Positions 1-6,253 of a stretch of 12,449 nucleotides of DNA are shown here, in pieces (positions within the stretch are counted from its first letter, which is position 1; every line of letters starts with the position of its first letter). The position numbers were made by a program, and so were the translations under genes. The DNA is from Rhodospirillales bacterium (lineage in GTDB: Bacteria; Pseudomonadota; Alphaproteobacteria; Rhodospirillales; Casp-alpha2), in the NCBI GenBank assembly GCA_028282185.1, contig JANQIJ010000217.1, positions 1-12,449 of the forward strand. The letters run 5' to 3'. The notes beneath the pieces were generated by a model, which searched no databases, was not told the DNA's origin, and worked only from the letters and a program-made list of their open reading frames with translations.

Positions 1-128
1 CCGGGGCTACGTTGCCCCAGCGCACGGCATAGCCGTCCATGGCGGATACCGCCGCCGGTGGATGGGTCACCCGCGACGCCAGGTCGGCGGCCAGGACCCG
101 CCCATGGGCCTGGGCCACGTAGCCCCGG
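1..128. repeat. 12-bp inverted repeat bounding an inverted moeA segment
   Basis: Positions 1-12 (CCGGGGCTACGT) are the exact reverse complement of 117-128 (ACGTAGCCCCGG). The match stops at 13/116. The 104 bases between the arms are inverted relative to the moeA reading frame: if 1-128 is reverse-complemented, it joins base 129 in frame and restores a normal MoeA N-terminal sequence. The arms lie at the very edge of the window, so whether the repeat extends outward cannot be seen. It is either the footprint of an inversion between short inverted repeats or of a fold-back chimera at a contig end. Confidence 0.85.
2..118 (-). pseudogene. moeA: Inverted 5' fragment of moeA
   Basis: Read on the minus strand, 118 down to 2 encodes 39 residues starting VAQAHGRVLAADL and ending SAMDGYAVRWGNVAP. 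This is the N-terminal part of a MoeA protein: the GRVLA segment followed by the family hallmark SAMDGYAVR. The last codon plus one base continues exactly into the GAC codon at 128-130 if the segment is flipped, so it is the missing piece of the plus-strand moeA body that follows. The first residues of the protein, perhaps 20-35, are not in the window. In the sequence as given, the fragment cannot form one protein with the rest of moeA. The identity is firm; whether the inversion exists in the cell or arose in the assembly is open. Confidence 0.85.
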
Positions 129-1168
129 ACGGCGACGGGCCGCGGCCGGCGCGGCTGCGCGTGATCGGCGAATCCGCCGCCGGCCACCCCTTCGACGCGC
201 CCATGGGCGACGGCGAAGCGGTCCGCATCTTCACCGGGGCGACCCTGCCCCCGGGGGCGGACACGATTTCCATTCAGGAAGACGTCGACCGCGCGGGCGA
301 CGCGATCTCGGTCCGCGAGCCCCCGGCCCGCAACGGCGAGTTCGTTCGCCCTGCGGGTCTGGATTTTGCCGAGGGCCAGGTGCTGCTGCCCGCCGGGCGC
401 CTGATGACGGCGCGTGACGTGGGCCTTGCCGCCGCCATGAACCATGCCTGGGTGATGGTGCGCCGGCGCCCCCGGGTGGCCTTCCTGGCGACGGGAGACG
501 AGGTCGTGATGCCGGGCGGGGCATTGGCTCCGGGACAAATCGTCAGTTCGAACAGCCTGGCGATGACGGCCTTCGTCAACGCCTTGGGCGGGACCGCGAT
601 CAGCTTGGGAATCGCGCCGGACGACGCGGATTCACTGGGCCAAATGCTGGCCGGCGCCAAGGGCGCGGATTTGTTGATCACCATGGGCGGTGCCTCGGTC
701 GGCGACCACGATCTCGTTCAACAGGTTCTGAACAAGGACGGCTTCGACCTGTCCTTCTATCGGATCGCCATGCGCCCCGGCAAACCGCTGATTTTCGGCC
801 ATGTCGGGAGCACGGCGATGCTCGGCTTGCCGGGCAATCCGGTGTCTTCCGGGGTCACCAGCGCGTTGTTTCTGCGCGCCGCCCTGAACCGCATGCTCGG
901 CCGCGACGACGCGGAGACGACCTGTGACGCCATCTTGGGCCGCGACCTGCCTGCCAACGGCAAACGAGAAGACTACATGCGGGCAACGCTCGCCGTCGGC
1001 CCCGGCGGCCAGCTCACCGCGACGCCCTTTGAACGGCAGGACAGCTCAATGTTGGCGACCTTCGCCGCCGCCGATTGCCTGGTCATCCGGCCGGTCGCCG
1101 CGCCGCCGGCACGGGCGGGCGAGACGGTTCGCATCCTGCGCCTGGGGTTTGCCGCGGAAACCTTCTAA
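119..1168 (+). CDS. moeA: Molybdopterin molybdenumtransferase MoeA (5' end disrupted)
   Basis: MoeA inserts molybdate into adenylylated molybdopterin, the last general step of molybdenum cofactor synthesis in the cytoplasm. Homology starts at about 119 (VAPDGDGP) and runs to the TAA at 1166-1168, about 349 residues of a family usually near 400. Visible landmarks are RIFTGATLPPGAD in the N-terminal domain, TGDE at 491-502 opening the MoCF-biosynthesis (MogA-like) domain, GGASVGDHD at 686-712, MRPGKPLIFG at 770-799 and LPGNPVSS at 827-850. The C-terminal beta-barrel domain IV follows. The frame is open leftward to the window edge and has an ATG at 62, but bases 1-118 in this frame encode nothing MoeA-like. 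They are the inverted 5' part of the gene. The ATG at 62 is therefore not the true start, and the gene is broken as written. The body shows no frameshift or internal stop. Confidence 0.93.
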   Translation, partial: VAPDGDGPRPARLRVIGESAAGHPFDAPMGDGEAVRIFTGATLPPGADTISIQEDVDRAGDAISVREPPARNGEFVRPAGLDFAEGQVLLPAGRLMTARDVGLAAAMNHAWVMVRRRPRVAFLATGDEVVMPGGALAPGQIVSSNSLAMTAFVNALGGTAISLGIAPDDADSLGQMLAGAKGADLLITMGGASVGDHDLVQQVLNKDGFDLSFYRIAMRPGKPLIFGHVGSTAMLGLPGNPVSSGVTSALFLRAALNRMLGRDDAETTCDAILGRDLPANGKREDYMRATLAVGPGGQLTATPFERQDSSMLATFAAADCLVIRPVAAPPARAGETVRILRLGFAAETF

Positions 1169-1268
1169 ATCTTTGAAGACGTGAGAAGCGGTCTCGCCGC
1201 CGCCCTTCGCATGGCACTGGTTTGACGTTGGCGGTCGCGGGACTGGCGCCACACCCCGAGGTTAAGCA

Positions 1269-1297
1269 TTGACACAGTACGTGAACCAAAATAGAAC
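1269..1297 (+). promoter_or_regulatory. Predicted lexA promoter
   Basis: A perfect TTGACA -35 hexamer is at 1269-1274. After exactly 17 bases comes TAGAAC at 1292-1297, a moderate -10 element matching TATAAT at four of six positions. The SOS box at 1283-1297 covers part of the spacer and the whole -10, a placement that would block RNA polymerase when LexA is bound. The expected start of transcription is near 1304. This is inferred from sequence alone; a second promoter closer to the gene is not excluded. Confidence 0.65.
1283..1297 (+). promoter_or_regulatory. SOS box (LexA operator), GAAC-N7-GAAC
   Basis: GAAC at 1283-1286, seven bases (CAAAATA), then GAAC at 1294-1297. On the other strand this reads GTTC-N7-GTTC, the direct-repeat LexA operator of Alphaproteobacteria, which differs from the palindromic E. 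coli box. It overlaps the predicted -10 element and is the only exact match I noticed in the window. It points to negative autoregulation of lexA. Confidence 0.85.
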
Positions 1298-1483
1298 ATA
1301 AACGGAATAAACGCCTCGCGGATGAAGCTCCATTGCCTCATCCATGCGTCGGGTTCAGGTGCTTTCAGGGTGGTGCGACATGCGTTTCACGCATCGCATT
1401 CTGCCTTAAGGGCGGCATCGTCGAGAGACGTAACGTCGAAGCGTTTTCGGTTGCAGCGGTTTTTGGTTGAGGATGTCCGCACC

Positions 1484-2182
1484 ATGTTGACCAAGAAACA
1501 ACACGAGTTGTTGGTCTTTATAGACAAACGCCTGAACGAATCGGGCGTGTCGCCCTCGTTCGAAGAAATGAAGGAAGCGCTGGGCCTGCGCTCGAAATCC
1601 GGCATTCATCGGTTGATCACCGGCTTGGTGGAACGGGGTTTCATCCGACGCCTGCCGCATCGGGCGCGGGCGCTGGAGGTCTTGCGCCGGCCGGAAAACC
1701 TGGAAATCGCCCGCCCGGCAAGCCCGCAGCCAATGCCGGAAAACGTGATCTCCGGGCGGTTCGGCGGCGCCAAGGCGGCGCCGCTGGCAGCGGACGGCGA
1801 CGGGATCGCGCTGCCACTGCTCGGTCGGATCGCCGCCGGCACACCGATTGAGGCGCTGCGCGACAACAGCAGTTTCGTCGCGGTCCCGCCGTCGATGCTG
1901 GCTTCCGGCGAGCATTATGCCCTTGAAGTCGATGGCGAATCGATGATCGACGCAGGTATTCACGATGGCGACACCGTGATCATCCAGCGGACAGAAACCG
2001 CCGATAACGGAGCGATCGTCGTCGCCTTGGTGGAAGGCAGCGAGGTCACCCTGAAACGGTTACGCCGCAAAGGCGCCTCGATTGCCCTGGAACCGGCGAA
2101 TAAAGCATTCGAAACCCGCATTTTCGGGCCGGACCAGGTGCGGGTTCAAGGTCGCTTGGTCGGCTTGATGCGCAAGTACTGA
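1484..2182 (+). CDS. lexA: SOS repressor LexA
   Basis: LexA represses DNA-damage genes and is inactivated by RecA-stimulated self-cleavage. I place the start at the ATG at 1484, giving 232 residues that begin MLTKKQHELLVFI as in other alphaproteobacterial LexA proteins, with a GAGG-type ribosome site about 11 bases upstream. Residues 1-68 form the winged helix-turn-helix DNA-binding domain (SPSFEEMKEALGLRSKSGIHRLI includes the recognition region). An unusually long linker (about 70-105) follows. The C-terminal S24 peptidase domain has the Ala118-Gly119 cleavage site (GRIAAGTP), the catalytic serine S153 (DGESM) and the catalytic lysine K191 (VTLKRL). All key residues are present, so the protein should be cleavable. 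The gene has its own promoter with an SOS box and converges on comEC. Confidence 0.97.
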   Translation: MLTKKQHELLVFIDKRLNESGVSPSFEEMKEALGLRSKSGIHRLITGLVERGFIRRLPHRARALEVLRRPENLEIARPASPQPMPENVISGRFGGAKAAPLAADGDGIALPLLGRIAAGTPIEALRDNSSFVAVPPSMLASGEHYALEVDGESMIDAGIHDGDTVIIQRTETADNGAIVVALVEGSEVTLKRLRRKGASIALEPANKAFETRIFGPDQVRVQGRLVGLMRKY

Positions 2183-2292
2183 CGCGGGCGACGGCGTCCG
2201 CGCCAATCGTCCTCTTCGGCATGCCGTCGAAACGGGAGACGATGGTGCCGGACGCGTCGTTGATGGCTGTCCGATGGCATTTGTCGATGCGT

Positions 2293-2350
2293 TTGCCGAT
2301 CGCGGCAACCGGCCATAGAGGTCACGGACGCCTTGACAGGCGGGCGTCCG
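2293..2350. terminator. Two GC hairpins between convergent lexA and comEC
   Basis: A 6-bp stem with a 4-base loop lies at 2293-2308 (TTGCCG/CGGCAA), and an 8-bp stem with a 10-base loop at 2325-2350 (CGGACGCC/GGCGTCCG). Both sit in the 250-base gap between the convergent ends of lexA and comEC, where terminators are expected. Neither is followed by a run of T on either strand, so they are not classical intrinsic terminators. The rest of 2183-2432 holds no gene I can support. Confidence 0.3.
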
Positions 2351-2432
2351 GCCGATGACCGCCCCCCTCTGTGCGGCGGCTGATTGCCCGAGGTTCGGAT
2401 TCCATGCCCTGGTGATCATCGCAAGAGCGGCC

Positions 2433-4526
2433 TTATGGTTGATCGCGGTGCTGGGAGCGCCACCGGACAACCCAAGGCCGCGCGCCGCGTTCCTGACCGA
2501 CGGTCTGAACGCGCGGCGGGTTGGTCAGCCAGATGCCGTGGCTGCCGCCGCGTTTCAGATCATATAGGCCGATGACCCGCCGGGGTTTGGGGCAGGGCCG
2601 CGCCGCCGGGACCAGAACAACCGCCAGGTCGACGGACCAGCAGTCTTCGGCGAACGCGGCGTAGGTCTCCGAAACGCTCACCACAAGCCCGTTGCGACGC
2701 AACAGGCAGCCCTCGCTGTCGCATGTCAGGCCGTCCACCTGCCGTCCGTCCCTGCGCCAGCGTCGCCCGTGGTCTTCCTCAAAACCCGCATGGGCCAGCC
2801 AGTTTTCCCGGTTGAACCGACCGGCCCTCAGGTTGGAGAAGGCGTAGTAATCGCCGTCTTGCAAAACGGCCGTCAGCTTGCCGTCTCCCGAAACGAGAAT
2901 ATCCGGGGCGCGGACCATAGGCACGGCGATCAAGCAGACGGCAACGCCCGAAAGTCCCAACAGCCGCGCCCGACCGCGTACCAGGCACAGCCATAGCCCG
3001 CCAAGGGTCAGGGCCGCCAAAGCCCAGGGCGGCGCCGACGGCAGGATCTGGGCCGCGCCGCCCAAATCGGCGACCCAATCGGCGACCGCCAGAATGATCT
3101 TCACCCCCGCCCCCATGACCGCAAGGGCCAAGCCGTCTAACCCGACAGGCAACAGCAGCAAAGCCCCCATGGCGGCGGGCATGACCCAGAGCGCGGTCAC
3201 CGGCACGGCGACCAGATTGGCGATCAGGCCGAATGTCGCGACCTCGTTGAAATGGTAGATCACGAAGGGTGCGGTGGCGGCGCTGGCGACCAATGTCGTA
3301 AAGGCAACGCCCACGGCATAGCGGACCAAGCCGGCGGCGGCCAGGGCCGGTCCGGCATCGCGGCGGAACGACCCGCGCTCGTTGGCGACCTCATAGGCGG
3401 CGACCAAGGCAATCGCGGCGGCGAACGACATCTGGAAGCTCGGTCCCATCAGGCTTTCCGGCTGAAACAATAGGATCGCCGTAGCGCCCCAGGCCAAGGA
3501 GCGCATGGAAATCCCCCGCCGATCAACGATCACGGCGACCAAGACAAACAGGGCGATCAAAAAGGCTCGCTGGGTTGGCACCGTGGCGCCGGCCAAAAGG
3601 GCATAAAGGAAGGCCATGACGATTGCCGCAACGGCGGCCACCTTTTTGACCGGTAGTCGCAAAGCGATACGGGGCACCAAAACCATGAGCGCCCGCAGAC
3701 CGAAAAACACGATACCGGCGGCCAAACCGATGTGCAGGCCCGAGATCGCCAGCAGATGAGCCAATCCGGCGCGCCGAAAATCGCGCAACCGGTCTTCGGG
3801 AATGATCCTGCGATGCCCGGTCAAAAGCGCCGCGGACACGGCGCCGGCATCGCCGCCGACGGTCCTGTGAACCCGCGCGGCCAGGTCCAATCGCAAGTTG
3901 GATAGGTGAATCCGCCACTCGAACGGCCCAGGCACCGGCCCGGGCATGATCTTGGCGGTGCCAAGCGCGAAACCAGTGGCACCCAAGCCTTTGAAGAAGG
4001 CGTGCCGCTGAAAATCGAAACCGCCTGGCAAGACCGGCGGTGAAGGTGGCGAAAGTCGGCCACGTGCCGTGATCCATTGCCCGCCACGAATCGATGGCTG
4101 GACCCCACGCAAACGCAGACGCACCCGCGACGGCGTCGCCTGCGGTCCCAACCCCGAAACCCGAACGTGGTCGATGACAACCCGCAAACCGCTTGGATAG
4201 GGTTCTATGTCGAGCACCCGTCCCTCGATCGTCGCGATTCGCGTCTCTTCGGCAATGAACACCGTTTTTACCGCCTGGCTGCGGGTCGAGGCGGCGGTAA
4301 AGCCCAGGGCGATGCAACACAAGACGAGCAAGGCAGAGCGGGGCATCGCGCGGTGCCGGACGATCCAGGTAACAGCGCCAAGACCAATCAAGGCGAGCGG
4401 GCCGATCAGCCAATGCGGTTCGACCAACAGGCTGAAGTACGCGCCGATGCCCAAGCCGATGCCGATGGGCACGACAAAGGGCCACCGGTCGCCGTTCTCC
4501 AAAAAGAATCGCTGATCCCGCGGCAC
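2433..4526 (-). CDS. comEC: ComEC/Rec2 family DNA-uptake channel protein
   Basis: ComEC forms the inner-membrane channel through which single-stranded DNA enters during natural transformation. The 697-residue protein starts at a GTG (4526) with a GGGGGAGG ribosome site close upstream. Two or three hydrophobic segments at about 17-80 lead into the DUF4131/OB-like region (about 80-200, including GFDFQRHAFFKGLG at 169-182). The Competence domain follows (about 230-515) with the family motif HLLAISGLHIG at 257-267 and many membrane helices. Residues from about 540 to the end are soluble and occupy the place of the metallo-beta-lactamase domain, but they contain no HxHxDH zinc motif, so no nuclease activity is expected there. 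Bacteria in this group often carry comEC without proven competence, so the function is known from the family only. It is divergent from gltX. Confidence 0.93.
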   Translation of the reverse strand: MPRDQRFFLENGDRWPFVVPIGIGLGIGAYFSLLVEPHWLIGPLALIGLGAVTWIVRHRAMPRSALLVLCCIALGFTAASTRSQAVKTVFIAEETRIATIEGRVLDIEPYPSGLRVVIDHVRVSGLGPQATPSRVRLRLRGVQPSIRGGQWITARGRLSPPSPPVLPGGFDFQRHAFFKGLGATGFALGTAKIMPGPVPGPFEWRIHLSNLRLDLAARVHRTVGGDAGAVSAALLTGHRRIIPEDRLRDFRRAGLAHLLAISGLHIGLAAGIVFFGLRALMVLVPRIALRLPVKKVAAVAAIVMAFLYALLAGATVPTQRAFLIALFVLVAVIVDRRGISMRSLAWGATAILLFQPESLMGPSFQMSFAAAIALVAAYEVANERGSFRRDAGPALAAAGLVRYAVGVAFTTLVASAATAPFVIYHFNEVATFGLIANLVAVPVTALWVMPAAMGALLLLPVGLDGLALAVMGAGVKIILAVADWVADLGGAAQILPSAPPWALAALTLGGLWLCLVRGRARLLGLSGVAVCLIAVPMVRAPDILVSGDGKLTAVLQDGDYYAFSNLRAGRFNRENWLAHAGFEEDHGRRWRRDGRQVDGLTCDSEGCLLRRNGLVVSVSETYAAFAEDCWSVDLAVVLVPAARPCPKPRRVIGLYDLKRGGSHGIWLTNPPRVQTVGQERGARPWVVRWRSQHRDQP

Positions 4527-4739
4527 GTCCCTCCCCCGGCGGGCCGTCGGATTCCGCCTTTAAGGAGAACGACGATCGGAATGCTGCGCCCGCACAAAAA
4601 GTATGGTAGACCTCCCGCACCCGTGGGGAAAGGGGGCCGTAGCGCCCGCCTCTGCCAACACAGCCCCGTCAGCCGCGTTTGGCTGGTTGGCGGTTTCCTC
4701 CGGTCCCTGCCGGGCCAACAGTCGAAAGGTCAGAATTGC
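4527..4739. promoter_or_regulatory. Divergent comEC/gltX intergenic region
   Basis: This 213-base region separates the divergent starts of comEC and gltX and must contain promoters for both, but I cannot assign clear -35/-10 pairs. A TATGGT at 4601-4606 could be part of a plus-strand -10, though no good -35 precedes it. The gltX frame is open throughout this stretch and on into comEC, yet the upstream sequence shows no resemblance to a synthetase. Confidence 0.4.
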
Positions 4740-6173
4740 ATGGCGGTCGTTACCCGTTTCGCGCCTTCGCCCACAGGTTTCCTGCACATAGGCGGCGCCC
4801 GCACGGCGTTGTTCAATTGGCTGTTTGCCCGGCACCACGCAGAACACGGGGACGGCGGCCGCTTCCTGTTGCGGATCGAGGATACGGATCGCGCGCGGTC
4901 CACGGAGGCCGCGGTTCAGGCCATCCATGACGGCTTGACCTGGCTTGGCCTCGATTGGGATGGTGAGGCCGTTTCGCAGTTCGCGCGGGCTGATGCGCAC
5001 CGGGCCGCGGCCGAACGGCTACTCGCCGACGGCAAGGCCTATAAATGCTACTGCACGCCCGAAGAACTGGCCGAAATGCGCGATGCGGCGCGGCGCGATG
5101 GGCGCAAGCGGATGTATGACGGCCGCTGGCGGGACCGCGACCCCAGCGAGGCGCCGCCGGACATCAATCCGGTCGTGCGCCTGAAAGCACCGCAGACCGG
5201 CGAAACCGTGATCGGCGATTTGGTACAGGGCCAGGTCAGGGTCGCCAACGACCAGTTGGACGACATGGTCCTTCTCCGGTCGGACGGCACGCCGACCTAC
5301 ATGCTCGCGGTCGTCGTCGATGACCACGATATGGGCGTGACCCACGTGATCCGGGGGGACGATCACCTGACCAATGCCTTCCGGCAAAGCCAACTGTACG
5401 AAGCGTTGGGCCATGCAAGGCCCGAATTCGCCCATATCCCACTGATCCACGGTCCCGATGGCGCCAAGCTTTCGAAACGGCACGGTGCCCTCGGTGTCGA
5501 TACCTACCGCAACGACGGCTTCCTTCCGGAGGCCATGCGTAACTACCTCCTTCGTCTGGGCTGGAGCCACGGCGACGACGAGATCATTGAAACCGAGCAG
5601 GCTATCGAATGGTTCGGCCTGGACAATGTCGGCAAATCCGCGGCGCGGTTCGACGTGCAAAAACTGACCAACCTGAACGGCCGCTACATTCGCCAAGCAG
5701 ACGACCGGGCGCTTACCGACCTTGTCCTCGCCCGCCTGACTGCGGCGCCTTCCGCAAAGCTTGCGCCAGAGGCTTCGGATCGGCTATTTAAAGGCATGGC
5801 CGGGCTCAAGGAACGCGCGAAGACAATCGTTGAATTAACTGAAAATTCAGCATTTTATGCGGCTGAACGGCCGATTTCACTCGATGAAAAAGCGACAAAG
5901 GCGATGGATGCCGAGGGTCGCCGCAGCCTTGCCCGCATGCGCGACAGACTGGCCGCCAGCGAGACCTGGACGGAAGACGCGCTGCTGGGCGCGGCCAAAG
6001 AAGAGGCGGAAGCGAGCGGCGCGAAGCTGAGCGCCGTCGCCGCGCCGATCAGGGCGGCCCTGACCGGGCGCGCGGTCTCGCCAAGCGTGTTTCAAATCCT
6101 GACCGTTCTCGGCCGGGAGCAAAGCCTGGCACGGATCGGCGACGCCTTGGCCGAAAGACCGGCTGAAACCTGA
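4740..6173 (+). CDS. gltX: Glutamyl-tRNA synthetase (GluRS)
   Basis: This cytoplasmic class I synthetase charges tRNA-Glu with glutamate. In bacteria with GatCAB it may also mischarge tRNA-Gln. The ATG at 4740 gives 477 residues starting MAVVTRFAPSPTGFLHIGGA, exactly the family N-terminus, with GAAAGG about 10 bases upstream. The HIGH-type signature is HIGG at 16-19 and the KMSKS-type loop is KLSKR at 243-247, both in the Rossmann catalytic domain. The C-terminal half is the helical anticodon-binding domain. CYC at 103-105 matches the first half of the E. coli zinc site, but the second half (CRH after YDGR) is WRD here, at 130-132. Alphaproteobacteria often carry two gltX genes, so a paralogue elsewhere is possible. 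gltA follows 80 bases downstream on the same strand. Confidence 0.96.
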   Translation: MAVVTRFAPSPTGFLHIGGARTALFNWLFARHHAEHGDGGRFLLRIEDTDRARSTEAAVQAIHDGLTWLGLDWDGEAVSQFARADAHRAAAERLLADGKAYKCYCTPEELAEMRDAARRDGRKRMYDGRWRDRDPSEAPPDINPVVRLKAPQTGETVIGDLVQGQVRVANDQLDDMVLLRSDGTPTYMLAVVVDDHDMGVTHVIRGDDHLTNAFRQSQLYEALGHARPEFAHIPLIHGPDGAKLSKRHGALGVDTYRNDGFLPEAMRNYLLRLGWSHGDDEIIETEQAIEWFGLDNVGKSAARFDVQKLTNLNGRYIRQADDRALTDLVLARLTAAPSAKLAPEASDRLFKGMAGLKERAKTIVELTENSAFYAAERPISLDEKATKAMDAEGRRSLARMRDRLAASETWTEDALLGAAKEEAEASGAKLSAVAAPIRAALTGRAVSPSVFQILTVLGREQSLARIGDALAERPAET

Positions 6174-6253
6174 CCCCCAATCGGCCCGTTCCACGGACGG
6201 GTCAACCTTGCCGGCGGCTGGACGCCCCGGCGCTCGAGAGAGGAAAAGCCATA

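Larger units (their letters stand above)
1169..1483. other. moeA-lexA intergenic region and lexA leader
   Basis: This 315-base gap has no convincing gene. Its left part (1169-1268) is GC-rich with only weak short stems and no U-tract, so I cannot place a moeA terminator. A sigma70-like promoter and an SOS box lie at 1269-1297. The remaining ~180 bases would be an untranslated lexA leader if transcription starts near 1304. The lexA frame stays open upstream to an ATG at 1322. That ATG has no Shine-Dalgarno, and the 54 residues it would add do not resemble the LexA N-terminus, so I treat them as non-coding. Confidence 0.6.

Noticed and set aside
1322..1483. In-frame N-terminal extension of LexA from the ATG at 1322
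   Set aside because: It has no ribosome site and does not resemble LexA. The ATG at 1484 gives the standard MLTKKQ start and family length.
4565..4580. Possible second SOS box (GAAC-N7-GGAA) between comEC and gltX
   Set aside because: Only one half-site matches, so it falls below any reasonable threshold.
4077..4739. Long open frame upstream of gltX, antisense to comEC
   Set aside because: It is open only because the region is GC-rich and comEC is read on the other strand. GluRS homology begins exactly at 4740.
5824..5900. AT-richer patch inside gltX, with a small CTGAA/TTCAG hairpin
   Set aside because: The frame is intact and the encoded residues (VELTENSAFYAAERPI) fit the GluRS family, so there is no sign of insertion.
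6174..6253. Hairpin CCCGT/ACGGG between gltX and gltA as a terminator
   Set aside because: The stem is only five base pairs and has no T-run. The two genes may be co-transcribed.
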